Below, piece after piece: positions 51,485 to 61,100 of a stretch of DNA of 64,000 bases (positions are counted from its first letter, which is position 1; every line of letters starts with the position of its first letter). Below the pieces are notes generated by a model. It had not been told where the DNA came from and did no database searches. It was given only the letters and a program-made list of their open reading frames with translations. Location of the stretch: assembly GCA_964501365.1 (NCBI GenBank), contig CAZCST010000003.1, positions 5,075-69,074 on the forward strand. The letters are read 5' to 3'. The position numbers were made by a program, and so were the translations under genes. Source of the DNA: CAZAMB01 sp964501365. Its GTDB lineage: Bacteria > Planctomycetota > Phycisphaerae > UBA1845.

Positions 51485-52213
51485 ATGGCGGATCGCAGCG
51501 TACAGTACAGAAAACAGCTTGAAACTCGGGGCGACAACAAGACGCTTGTCAGTGTCGATGACGCCGTTTCAAAGGTTAAGAAGATGGCCGCGATCAAGGG
51601 CGATCGCACCTACAAGAATGGTCGTCGCCGCAAGTCGAAGGACCAGACGGTGGACATCGTGCTGAATCTGGGCATTGATCCCAAGCAGGCCGACCAGATG
51701 CTTCGCGGCGCAATCTCCCTCCCCAAGGGGCTGGGCAAGTCGCGCTCGGTCATCGTCTTTTGCGATGCCAATACCGCAGAGGCCGCCAAGGCCGCCGGCG
51801 CAAAGGAGGCCGGCGCAGAGGAACTGGTGGCCAAGGTCGAAGGCGGCTGGTCTGATTTTGATGTAGCCATCGCACATCCTTCGATGATGGGCAAGGTCGG
51901 AAAGCTTGGTCGCGTGCTGGGTCCGCAGGGCAAGATGCCAACGCCAAAGGCGGGCACCGTTACGCCGGACATCGTCAACGCGGTCAAGGAATTCGCCGCA
52001 GGCCGTATCGAGTTCCGCAATGACGACGGCGGGAATGTGCATCTTCCGGTGGGCAAGGCGAGCTTCGCCGAAGGTGATTTGAAGGCGAACATCGAGGCGG
52101 TGATCGAGCATTTCCGCAAGCTGAAGCCTGCAACCGCCAAGGGGCATTACTTCAAGAAAGTGTCCATTTCGGCGACGCGCTCGCCGTCCGTCCTGCTGGA
52201 AGTCAGCGCATAA
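51485..52213 (+). CDS. rplA: 50S ribosomal protein L1
   Basis: 242 residues from the ATG at 51485, eight bases after AGGA; a GTG at 51464 would add seven residues. It binds the L1 stalk of 23S rRNA and in other bacteria represses its own mRNA. Family marks: DQTVDIVLNLGIDPKQADQ, LRGAISLPKGLGKS, AHPSMMGKVGKLGRVLGPQG then KMPTPKAGTV, and EFAAGRIEFRNDDGGNVHLP. The 150 bases upstream could contain the L1 autoregulatory site, but I cannot draw it with confidence. Confidence 0.96.
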   Translation: MADRSVQYRKQLETRGDNKTLVSVDDAVSKVKKMAAIKGDRTYKNGRRRKSKDQTVDIVLNLGIDPKQADQMLRGAISLPKGLGKSRSVIVFCDANTAEAAKAAGAKEAGAEELVAKVEGGWSDFDVAIAHPSMMGKVGKLGRVLGPQGKMPTPKAGTVTPDIVNAVKEFAAGRIEFRNDDGGNVHLPVGKASFAEGDLKANIEAVIEHFRKLKPATAKGHYFKKVSISATRSPSVLLEVSA

Positions 52214-52282
52214 CGCGGTTTCCCAATGAATTCAATAGTGTGTCGGGCCGCTGGGCCTGCTGAGAAATAAGAGCGAGGATGT

Positions 52283-52795
52283 ATGAGCAAGCTGGTGAAA
52301 TCGCTGGTTACGGACGAACTCAAGGCCAAGTATTCCGGCGTGAGTAGTGCGCTGGTGCTCGACGTAACCGGCATGGACGTGCATTCCCAGGAAAAGCTTC
52401 GCAAGACCCTGCGGACCAAGTCCGCACGGCTGCAGATCGTCAAGAACAGCCTGGCTCGCCGGGCGTTTGCGGGCGGTCCGCTTGAGCCGCTGGGCAAGTC
52501 GATGGAAGGCCCGTGTGCCGTGGTGGTGGCCAAGGAGTCCTTGGTTGATGTGGCCAAGATGCTCATCGACGCGGCCAAGGAGTTTCAGAAGCTCAAGTTC
52601 AAGAAGGCGATTTTCGACGGCGATCCCTCGTTGATGACGGTTGAAGAGCTGTCAAAGATGAAGGGCAAGCGAGAGCTGATCGGCGAAGTGTTGATGTTGG
52701 TTTCATCGCCGGGCCGTGCGATCGCTGGTTGCTTGCGAAGTCCGGGCGGCAAGATTGCGGGCTGCATCAAGTCCATGGCGGACAAGGCCGCTTGA
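52283..52795 (+). CDS. rplJ: 50S ribosomal protein L10
   Basis: 170 residues. MSKLVKSLVTDELKAKYSGV, then LRKTLRTKSARLQIVKNSLA, the RNA-binding part, and KGKRELIGEVLMLVSSPGRA. The C-terminal helix KIAGCIKSMADKAA carries the L7/L12-binding part. L10 forms the stalk base with L12 dimers. The gap of 215 bases to rplL is longer than usual. Confidence 0.95.
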   Translation: MSKLVKSLVTDELKAKYSGVSSALVLDVTGMDVHSQEKLRKTLRTKSARLQIVKNSLARRAFAGGPLEPLGKSMEGPCAVVVAKESLVDVAKMLIDAAKEFQKLKFKKAIFDGDPSLMTVEELSKMKGKRELIGEVLMLVSSPGRAIAGCLRSPGGKIAGCIKSMADKAA

Positions 52796-53010
52796 GTCTT
52801 GGTTTTTTCAGTGCCGCGACCGTGAAGGAGCGGCGTTGGAAACCAATGACGGCGAAATGTCGTTGGATGGGACAAGCTGAAGTTTGCGGCTTGAAATACA
52901 AAACTTTGATCGTTGCATGCTGAGTGGTCCGCATAGTCGGATGAAATGACCCGCAGTGGGTGGGTCGCCTGTCGGCGTGGCGAAGTTACCTAAAAGGATG
53001 ATGGTGTCTC

Positions 53011-53412
53011 ATGGCAGGAGCAGTAGCGGATTTTCCCGCAAAAATAACGGAACTCGCGGATAAGCTTGTCGGTCTCTCTATCAAGGAAGCCCAAAACCTC
53101 GTTGATTGCCTGAAGGCCGTTCACGGTATCGAGCCTGCTGGCGGCGGCGTCATGATGGCGGCCGGCCCCGGAGCGGCAGCTGCGGCTCCCGCCGAGGAAA
53201 AGACCTCCTTTGATGTCATTCTGGCGGCCGCCGGCGACAAGAAGATCCAGGTCATCAAGGTTGTCCGTGCGATCACCGGTCTGGGCCTCAAGGAAGCCAA
53301 GGACTTGGTGGAAGGCGCTCCCAAGCCCCTCAAGCAGGGTGTTTCCAAGGAAGACGCTGACAAGATCAAGAAGGAAATCGAGGAATCTGGCGGCGCCATT
53401 ACGATTCAGTAA
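53011..53412 (+). CDS. rplL: 50S ribosomal protein L7/L12
   Basis: 133 residues. An N-terminal dimerisation helix pair (KITELADKLVGLSIKEAQNL), an Ala/Gly-rich hinge (AAGPGAAAAAPAEEK) and the factor-binding domain (TSFDVILAAAGDKKIQVIKV, AITGLGLKEAKDLVEGAPKP, ADKIKKEIEESGG) are all present. It recruits translation factors to the stalk. A 304-base gap with a strong hairpin follows before rpoB. Confidence 0.97.
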   Translation: MAGAVADFPAKITELADKLVGLSIKEAQNLVDCLKAVHGIEPAGGGVMMAAGPGAAAAAPAEEKTSFDVILAAAGDKKIQVIKVVRAITGLGLKEAKDLVEGAPKPLKQGVSKEDADKIKKEIEESGGAITIQ

Positions 53413-53716
53413 CGCTGCGGATTGGCCTTTTCGAACGATGTGCCCGGCTGGAGCGTAGTATTGCAGCTGGTGGCAATGGGGCATGGCCGGCGGGTTGTGC
53501 CTGACGGAATCTTGAAATTTCACTTCGCGGCCTCGCGAGAACGACCGGATGAATGGGACGTCCGGTGTATCAGATGCGAGGCTCACCGAAATCAGGTCCC
53601 TCCGAAATGTGGTTGGTCTGGTGTGCCGCTCAGAAAAGGGGCGGCGCACCGGTCCGGCCTTTTCTGCGCTTTGGCGATCCAACATAGCGACGACTTAAAA
53701 ACGAGGGTCACTTCGA
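53413..53716. promoter_or_regulatory. rplL-rpoB spacer with a candidate attenuator hairpin
   Basis: GGTGTGCCGC (53620-53629) pairs with GCGGCGCACC (53641-53650) with one G.T, loop of 11 bases, and two further base pairs outside. GGTCCGGCCTTTTCTGCGC follows, a weak T-run. A hairpin in this place fits the rplL-rpoB attenuator known in other bacteria. No open frame in the spacer looks like a gene. Confidence 0.5.
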
Positions 53717-56700
53717 ATGCAAGCAATGTTGCCGGTACGTGATTACGCGAAGGTGGGAGATGGAATTCCGGTTCCCGATCTCATCGGTATCCAGACGCGT
53801 TCCTATGCCCGCTTCCTTCAGGAGTACGTTCCCATCATGGAGCGTGATCCGCACGGTCTGGAGGCCCTGCTCCGCGAGATGTTCCCTATGGAAAGCTACG
53901 ACGGAAAGCTCTCCATGCAATACATCAGCTACGAGCTTGGGAAGGCCCGTTACACGCCCGACGAATGTCGCGAGCTGCGCCTGACCTACGGCATGCCGCT
54001 TCGCATTCGCCTGCGTCTGGTCCGCAAGGACCACGACGAGATACAGGAAGACCTGGTGTACCTTGGCGACATGCCGATCATGATCGGCGGCGGGGAGTTC
54101 ATCATTAACGGGGCCGAGCGCGTGATTGTGTCTCAGCTTCACCGTTCGCCGGGCGTGGACTTCATCAAGGACCAGGCCGAGGGCGACCGCGCTTTGCACG
54201 CCTGCCGCATCATTCCCGAACGCGGAAGCTGGATCGAAATCGAAGTCACCAAGAAGGACATACTCGTCGTTCGCATCGACCAGTCGAGCAAACTGCCGGC
54301 GACGACCTTTCTGCGCGGCATGGACCAGAAGTATTCGACGGACGAGTCCATCATCGAAGAGTTCTACGCGACCAAGATGATCAAGACTTCGGCGCTCAAG
54401 CCGGAGATGTACACCGTCTCGGCGATCCTCGATGAGGAAACCGACGAAGTTATCGTCCGGGCCGGTTCGCCGGTGGGCGACGCGGTGGAGAGAATCCAGG
54501 CCCTCGACATCAAGCAGATCAAGATCATCGCCAAGGTGGCCGACCCGCTCATTCTGAACACCCTAATTGAGGACCCCAGCCGCTCCCATGAACAGGCCCT
54601 GGAAAGAATCTACGCCCGGCTTCGTCCGGGAAACCCTGCACAGCTGGATAAGGCCCGCAAGCTCTTCGCCGAAAAATTCCGCGACGAAAACCGTTATCGC
54701 CTGGGCAAGGTGGGCCGTTTCCGTCTCAACCGCAAGTTCGAACTCGACGACGACGGCGGCTCGATGACCCTCACCGTCGATGACATCGTCAACTGTCTCA
54801 AATATCTGCTCAAGCTGCGCACCGGCGAAGGCGCGGTCGCGGTGGACGACATCGATCACCTGGGCAACCGCCGGCTCCGCACCCTCGACGAACTCTGCGC
54901 CGACGAAATGCGCAAGGGCTTCCTCAAGCTGCGCCGCACCGTGCAGGAGCGCATGAGCCTGAAAGACCCCGACCAGGTTGGCCGCGTGGCCGAGTTCATC
55001 AACAGCAAGTCGGTCAGCTCCGCGATCGAGTTGTTCTTTGGCCGCGGCGAACTCTCACAGGTCGTTGACCAGACCAATCCGCTCTCCCAGCTCACGCACG
55101 AGCGACGTCTTTCGGCCCTGGGTCCGGGCGGTTTGAATCGCAAGCGCGCGGGCTTCGAAGTGCGCGACGTGCACATCAGCCACTATGGCCGCATCTGCCC
55201 GATCGAAACGCCGGAAGGCACCAACATCGGTTTGATCGCCTCGTTGAGCCTGTACAGCGCGGTGGATGACTACGGCTTCCTGATCACTCCGTATCGCAAG
55301 GTCGAAAAGGGCGGCAAGCTCGGCGATCACCGGTTCCTCCGCGCTGACGAGGAAATGCGCGAAATCCTGGGCCCGCCCGAAGCGGTGGAGCCCAAGGCCG
55401 GTCGCCTTGTGGACGGCCAGATCGTTGTGCGCGCCTACGGCGACCTTCGCCAGGTGGCCCGCGAGGCAGTGACCTACGTCGATATTTCGCCCAAGCAGAC
55501 GATCGGCGTGTCGGCGGCGTTGATTCCGTTCCTGGAGCACGATGACGCCAACCGCGCCTTGATGGGATCGAACATGCAGCGGCAGGCGGTCCCGCTTCTG
55601 CGCGTCGAGCCGCCCGTAGTGGCGACGGGAATGGAAAAGCCGGTGGCCCTCAACAGCGGCATGGTGGTCCGCGCCCGCACCAGTGGAAAAGTAACGGCCG
55701 CCGACTCCCAGCGAATCATCATCGACGACACCGACGAATACATCCTGCGGAAGTTCCAGGGCCTCAACGAGCGCACCTGCATGAACCAAAAGCCGCTCGT
55801 CCTTCCCGGACAGAAGGTCAAAAAGGGCGATATCATCGCCGATGGTCCGGCCACGCTGAAGGGTGAACTCGCCCTCGGTCGCAATGTACTCGTGGGCTTC
55901 ATGACCTTCGACGGTCACAACTTCGAGGACGCGATCGTCATCAGCGAGCGTCTGGTTCGCGGCGATGTCTTCACCAGCATCCACATCGACGAATACGACA
56001 TCGAAGTTCGTGAGACCAAGCTGGGTCGCGAAGAATTCACGGCTGACATCCCCAACGTTTCCGAAAAGGCGCTCGCCAACCTCGACGCCAACGGCGTTGT
56101 ACGAATCGGCACGCGTGTTCAGGCTCGCGATATTCTCGTAGGCAAGGTCAGTCCGAAGTCCAAGAGCGAGCTGAGCCCGGAAGAGAAGCTTCTGCACGCC
56201 ATCTTTGGTCGTGCGGGCGAAGACGTGAAGAACGACTCGCTCGAACTGCCCGCCGGCGAAGAGGGAACTGTCATCGGGGCCAAACGCTTCAGCCGCCGCC
56301 TCAACATGGGCGACGAAGACCGCAAGAAGCTGAGTGAGGAAATCCAGGCCTATGTGAACAGCCAAAATGCCCGCGTCATCGCCTGCTTCAAGCAGATGTG
56401 CGCGGAAATCGAAACGGTCATCGAAACGCCCATGATCGACCCCAACACCCGTCAGAAGGTCGGCCATAGCGACCTCGACGAAGTTATCATGGAGCAGATC
56501 GACATCTTTTCCGAGCATGTTCGTTCGCGCGACCTCAAGTGGGTCAAACCGACGAACAAGCGAGACGAGGCGCTCACAATTACCGATCGCTTCTGGCCCC
56601 GCATTCAGGAAATTCAGGAGGAGCGCGACCGCAAGGCCGCCCAGATGAAGCGCGGCGACGAACTTCCGTCCGGTGTGCTGGAAATGGTCAAGGTCTATGT

Positions 56701-57490
56701 GGCCACCAAGCGCCCGATTTCAGTCGGCGACAAGATGGCCGGCCGCCACGGCAACAAGGGCGTCATCGCCCGCATCGTCCCCGAAGAAAACATGCCGTTC
56801 CTTGACGATGGGACGCCGCTGGACATTCTGCTCAATCCGCTCGGCGTGCCTTCGCGTATGAACGTCGGCCAGATTCTCGAGACGCACCTGGGCTGGGCCG
56901 CCAAAATGCTTGGATTCCAGGCCGTCACGCCCGTATTCGACGGCGCGTCCGAAGAGGAAATCCTCAAGGCCATCCGCGAGGCCAATGACACAGCCGCGGC
57001 GCGTGCCAAGGACCCCGCCGCTATTGCCCGTGCCGCCAAGGACGATCTCCGCTTCTCGCAGCTTTTGCAGGGCGGAAAGGTAATGCTCCGCGACGGCCGC
57101 ACCGGCGAATATCTCGATCAGCCTGTTACTGTCGGCTATCTCTATATGCTCAAGCTGCACCATCTCGTGGATGACAAGATTCACGCTCGTGCAACAGGCC
57201 CGTACAGCCTGATTACGCAGCAGCCGTTGGGTGGCAAGGCCCGCACCGGCGGACAGCGCTTCGGCGAGATGGAAGTCTGGGGTCTGGAAGCCTACGGTGC
57301 TTCCTACATCCTCCAGGAACTCCTCACCGTCAAGAGCGACGACGTGGAAGGCCGCACCAAGATTTACGAGGCCATGGTCAAGGGCAAGAACACACTCGAG
57401 GCCGGCACGCCGGTTTCGTTCGACGTGCTCTGCAACGAAATCCGCGGTCTGTGCCTCAATATCCATCTGGAGAAACGCAAGATCGGGTAG
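53717..57490 (+). CDS. rpoB: DNA-directed RNA polymerase subunit beta
   Basis: 1257 residues, somewhat shorter than E. coli (1342). The rifampicin-binding region is visible as SQVVDQTNPLSQLTHERRLS then ALGPGG. Other marks are PIETPEGTNIGLIASLS, DGHNFEDAIVISERLVRGD, KRPISVGDKMAGRHGNKGV and EMEVWGLEAYGASYILQELL with KSDDVEGR. It forms the catalytic core with RpoC, which is encoded after an inserted gene. Ribosome site GAGGGTCACTTCG precedes the ATG. Confidence 0.98.
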   Translation: MQAMLPVRDYAKVGDGIPVPDLIGIQTRSYARFLQEYVPIMERDPHGLEALLREMFPMESYDGKLSMQYISYELGKARYTPDECRELRLTYGMPLRIRLRLVRKDHDEIQEDLVYLGDMPIMIGGGEFIINGAERVIVSQLHRSPGVDFIKDQAEGDRALHACRIIPERGSWIEIEVTKKDILVVRIDQSSKLPATTFLRGMDQKYSTDESIIEEFYATKMIKTSALKPEMYTVSAILDEETDEVIVRAGSPVGDAVERIQALDIKQIKIIAKVADPLILNTLIEDPSRSHEQALERIYARLRPGNPAQLDKARKLFAEKFRDENRYRLGKVGRFRLNRKFELDDDGGSMTLTVDDIVNCLKYLLKLRTGEGAVAVDDIDHLGNRRLRTLDELCADEMRKGFLKLRRTVQERMSLKDPDQVGRVAEFINSKSVSSAIELFFGRGELSQVVDQTNPLSQLTHERRLSALGPGGLNRKRAGFEVRDVHISHYGRICPIETPEGTNIGLIASLSLYSAVDDYGFLITPYRKVEKGGKLGDHRFLRADEEMREILGPPEAVEPKAGRLVDGQIVVRAYGDLRQVAREAVTYVDISPKQTIGVSAALIPFLEHDDANRALMGSNMQRQAVPLLRVEPPVVATGMEKPVALNSGMVVRARTSGKVTAADSQRIIIDDTDEYILRKFQGLNERTCMNQKPLVLPGQKVKKGDIIADGPATLKGELALGRNVLVGFMTFDGHNFEDAIVISERLVRGDVFTSIHIDEYDIEVRETKLGREEFTADIPNVSEKALANLDANGVVRIGTRVQARDILVGKVSPKSKSELSPEEKLLHAIFGRAGEDVKNDSLELPAGEEGTVIGAKRFSRRLNMGDEDRKKLSEEIQAYVNSQNARVIACFKQMCAEIETVIETPMIDPNTRQKVGHSDLDEVIMEQIDIFSEHVRSRDLKWVKPTNKRDEALTITDRFWPRIQEIQEERDRKAAQMKRGDELPSGVLEMVKVYVATKRPISVGDKMAGRHGNKGVIARIVPEENMPFLDDGTPLDILLNPLGVPSRMNVGQILETHLGWAAKMLGFQAVTPVFDGASEEEILKAIREANDTAAARAKDPAAIARAAKDDLRFSQLLQGGKVMLRDGRTGEYLDQPVTVGYLYMLKLHHLVDDKIHARATGPYSLITQQPLGGKARTGGQRFGEMEVWGLEAYGASYILQELLTVKSDDVEGRTKIYEAMVKGKNTLEAGTPVSFDVLCNEIRGLCLNIHLEKRKIG

Positions 57491-57594
57491 CGATGTCCGT
57501 TTGGTCTTGCGAGCCGCCAACTACAGTTCGCGCGGTTTCACGGACTTTGTTGGAGTGTTGGGCAGGAGAAGTGGTAGCGTAAAGGAGTTCGGCG

Positions 57595-58089
57595 ATGTTT
57601 CACGACGTGACATTCGAAGCGAAGGTGAAGCCCGACCCGGCGGAGCTGTCGGCCTTTTACGCCCGGCAACAGCACCAGGCTCAATCTCCGGAAAAGTTGA
57701 GACGCATGCTCGAAAACACATTCTGTGTGGTGACCGCTCGCAAGGATGGCGAGTTGATCGGCTTCGCCCGCGGCCTCACAGACGGCCTGTCGGGCCGCCT
57801 CGCCGAATGCAAGCTCGATCCTGCGTTTCAGGGACCAGCCTGCGTCACGCGGAAGCAGGGCCGCATTGAACACGATTCCTACGGGATCGCCCGCGAAATG
57901 GCCTTTCGCGTGATCCAGTCGTTGCGGGATTACGGCGTCGAACGCATCGACGCAATTGCGTACGGCACGGAGGTTGATTTCTGCGAGGAGCTTGGCTTCC
58001 GCAAAACCCGTGGTGTCGAAGTCATGGAACTCGACACCCAACGATCGTTGGTACCCAGGGCCGCAGGTGCTGCGGTCGCGGCAGAATAA
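57595..58089 (+). CDS. GNAT-like acetyltransferase family protein between rpoB and rpoC
   Basis: 164 residues, ATG preceded by AAAGGAGTTCGGCG. The chain looks like a GNAT fold: FARGLTDG follows VVTARKDGELIG (beta strands 2-3), then CKLDPAFQG, a helix with GIAREMAFRVIQSLRDYGV, and an end AYGTEVDFCEELGFRKTRGV, which matches the A.....a..FYeklGFr of GNAT proteins. The acetyl-CoA loop Q/RxxGxG/A is degenerate (GPACVTRKQGR), so activity is uncertain. Standing 104 bases after rpoB and 85 before rpoC, it is very likely co-transcribed with the polymerase genes. Normally nothing lies between them. Confidence 0.65.
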   Translation: MFHDVTFEAKVKPDPAELSAFYARQQHQAQSPEKLRRMLENTFCVVTARKDGELIGFARGLTDGLSGRLAECKLDPAFQGPACVTRKQGRIEHDSYGIAREMAFRVIQSLRDYGVERIDAIAYGTEVDFCEELGFRKTRGVEVMELDTQRSLVPRAAGAAVAAE

Positions 58090-58174
58090 ATACATTCGTG
58101 CGGCTTGTCGCCGCGGAACGGTTGGGCCGGTTTCGGCTTAGCCACGCATCGAAATTGGAGAGGTGTGTAAGACG

Positions 58175-61100
58175 ATGCTCGATAATCTTTACGATCGTGT
58201 AAATGACTATAGCTGCGTGCATATCGCGCTGGCCTCACCCAACGACATCCGCAGTTGGTCGTTCGGCGAGGTGAAAAAGCCCGAGACGATCAACTACCGC
58301 ACCTACCGCCCGGAAAAGGACGGTTTGTTCTGCGAGCGGATCTTCGGGCCCGAGCGCGACTGGGAGTGTGCCTGCGGCAAGTTCAAGGGCACCAAGCACA
58401 AGGGCATCATCTGCGATCGCTGCGGCGTCAAGGTGACGCACTCGCGCGTGCGCCGCAAGCGCATGGGCCATATCAATCTCGCTGCGCCCGTCGTGCATAT
58501 CTGGTTCTTCAAGGCCATGCCGTCGCGGCTCGGCGCATTGCTCGACGTCAAGACGACGAGCCTTGAAAAGGTCATCTACTTTCAGGATTACATCGTCGTC
58601 GATCCCGGCGACACGCCGCTCAAACCGCGCCAACTCCTCACCGAAGAGGAGTATCGCGCCGCCGTCGAATCTTATGGCCGCACGTTTACGGCCCTCATGG
58701 GAGCCGAGGCCGTCCGCGAGTTGCTTGCCCGCCTGGACCTGGCCACGCTCTCCACTCAGTTGCGCGAGGAAATCTCCAAGACCGGCAGCAAGCAGCGTGA
58801 AAAGGACCTGGCCAAGCGACTCAAGATCGTCGAGGCGCTGCGTAATTCTCCGAACGACCCCAAGTGGATGGTCCTGGAAGTGATTCCGGTGATTCCGCCG
58901 GATTTGCGCCCGCTCGTTTTGCTCGACAGTGGCAACTTCGCCACCAGCGATCTCAACGACCTCTATCGCCGCATCATCAACCGCAACAGCCGCTTGAAGA
59001 AGCTGGTCGATCTCAACGCGCCCGAAGTCATCATTCAGAACGAAAAGCGCATGTTGCAGCAGGCCGTCGACGCCTTGTTTGACAACGGCCGCTGCCGACG
59101 CCCGGTGCTCGGCTCCAGCAACCGCCCGCTCAAGTCCATGACCGACATGATCAAGGGCAAGCAGGGCCGCTTCCGCGAAAACCTCCTCGGCAAGCGCGTG
59201 GACTATTCCGCCCGATCTGTGGTCGTCGTCGGCCCGGAACTCAAGCTGCACCAGTGCGGCCTCCCCAAGAAGATCGCCCTGGAATTGTTCCAGCCCTTCA
59301 TTATCCGCAAGCTCAAGGAGCGCGGTCTGGCCGATACCATCAAGTCCGCCAAGAAAATGCTCGAGCGCCGCGACCAGGCGATCTGGGACATTCTTGAAGA
59401 GGTCATTTATCAACACCCCGTGCTGCTTAACCGCGCCCCCACGCTCCACCGCATGGGTATTCAGGCGTTTGAGCCGGTGCTCGTCGAGGGCAACGCGATC
59501 AAGATTCACCCGCTGGTCTGCCGCGGTTTCAATGCCGACTTCGACGGCGACCAGATGGCCGTACACCTTCCGCTCTCCATCGAGGCCCAGGTCGAGGCCC
59601 ACGTACTGATGATGTCCACCAATAACATCTTCAGCCCGGCCAACGGCAGCCCCATCATGTCGCCGACCCAGGACGTCGTGCTCGGCTCGTTCTACCTCAC
59701 CACCGACCACGTCACGACCAAGATCGACGAAAAGGACGCGCCGAAGTTCTCCAGCACCTTCGAGGCCATGATGGCCTACGAGCAAAAGCGCATCGCCATT
59801 CACGATCGCATCGTGGTCCGCATCAACAACGACCGCGTCGTTTCCGATTTGAAGAATCCGGCAGGGCCCATGCCGGCGCACAAACGCGTCGTCACTACCA
59901 TCGGCCGCATCATTTTCAATGACATCCTTCCTTCGGCGATGCCGTTTTACAACACGGCTCTTTCGCAGAAGGGTCTCATGCGCGTGGTGGCCGACTGCCA
60001 CGAGCAACTGGGCCGCTCCGCCACGATCGACCTGCTCGACAACATCAAGGAAATCGGATTCAAGCGCAGCACCCTCGCCGGACTTTCGTTCGGTTTGACG
60101 GACATGCGCGTTCCCCAGGCCAAGCAGAAGATCATCGACGTCGCCCAGAAAAAGGTCGACGAAGTGCAGAAGGCCTTTGACCAGGGTACGCTCACCCGCC
60201 TCGAGCGCTACAACCAGATCATCGACGTCTGGATTCACGCCCGCGAACTCGTGACGCAGGCCATGATGATTGAACTGCGCGATGACTATCGCACCCCCAC
60301 AGGTGAGTACCGGGGACCCGATGACAAGGACGGGAAACCGTATCTCAACCCGATTTATCTCATGACCCAGTCCGGAGCCCGCGGTAGCGTCGATCAGATT
60401 CGACAGCTCGCCGGCATGCGCGCCCTCATGGCCAAGCCCTCCGGCGAAATCATCGAGACGCCCATCAAAGCCAACTTCCGCGAGGGTCTCTCCGTGCTCG
60501 AGTATTTCAGTTCGACTCACGGAGCCCGCAAGGGTCTGGCCGACACCGCGCTCAAGACCGCCGACTCCGGCTACTTGACGCGCAAACTCGCCGACGTCGC
60601 CCAGAACGTCATCGTCAACGAATACGACTGCGGCACGATCAACGGCGTGACCAAGGCCGCCACCTACAAGGGTGAAGAGGTCGACATCAGCCTCCGCGAA
60701 AACATCGTGGGCCGCACAGGCCGCGATCCAGTTCGCAACATGATGACCGATGAGTCGATCCTCAAGGAAAATGAGCTGATTACCAAGGAAATCGCGGCCC
60801 GCATCGAAGGCCTCGGTCTCGACAAGATCCGCGTCCGCAGCCCGCTCACCTGCGAAAACGCCCGGGGCGTCTGCGCCCTTTGCTATGGAATGGATATGTC
60901 CACAGGCCGCCTCGTGGAGGAGGGCCTTGCCGTGGGAATCATCGGCGCCCAGTCCATCGGTGAACCTGGGACGCAGCTCACCATGCGTACGTTCCACACC
61001 GGCGGCGTCGCCCAGAAGGCCGCACTCGAAAACATGCTGAAGTCGACGCAAAAGGGAATCGTGAAGTATCACGATCTCAATCCCGTCAAAGTCAAAAATG

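Noticed and set aside
58235..61072. 945-codon open frame antisense to rpoC, and a 487-codon frame antisense to rpoB
   Set aside because: Both lie wholly opposite conserved polymerase genes, have no ribosome site or domain, and arise from codon bias.
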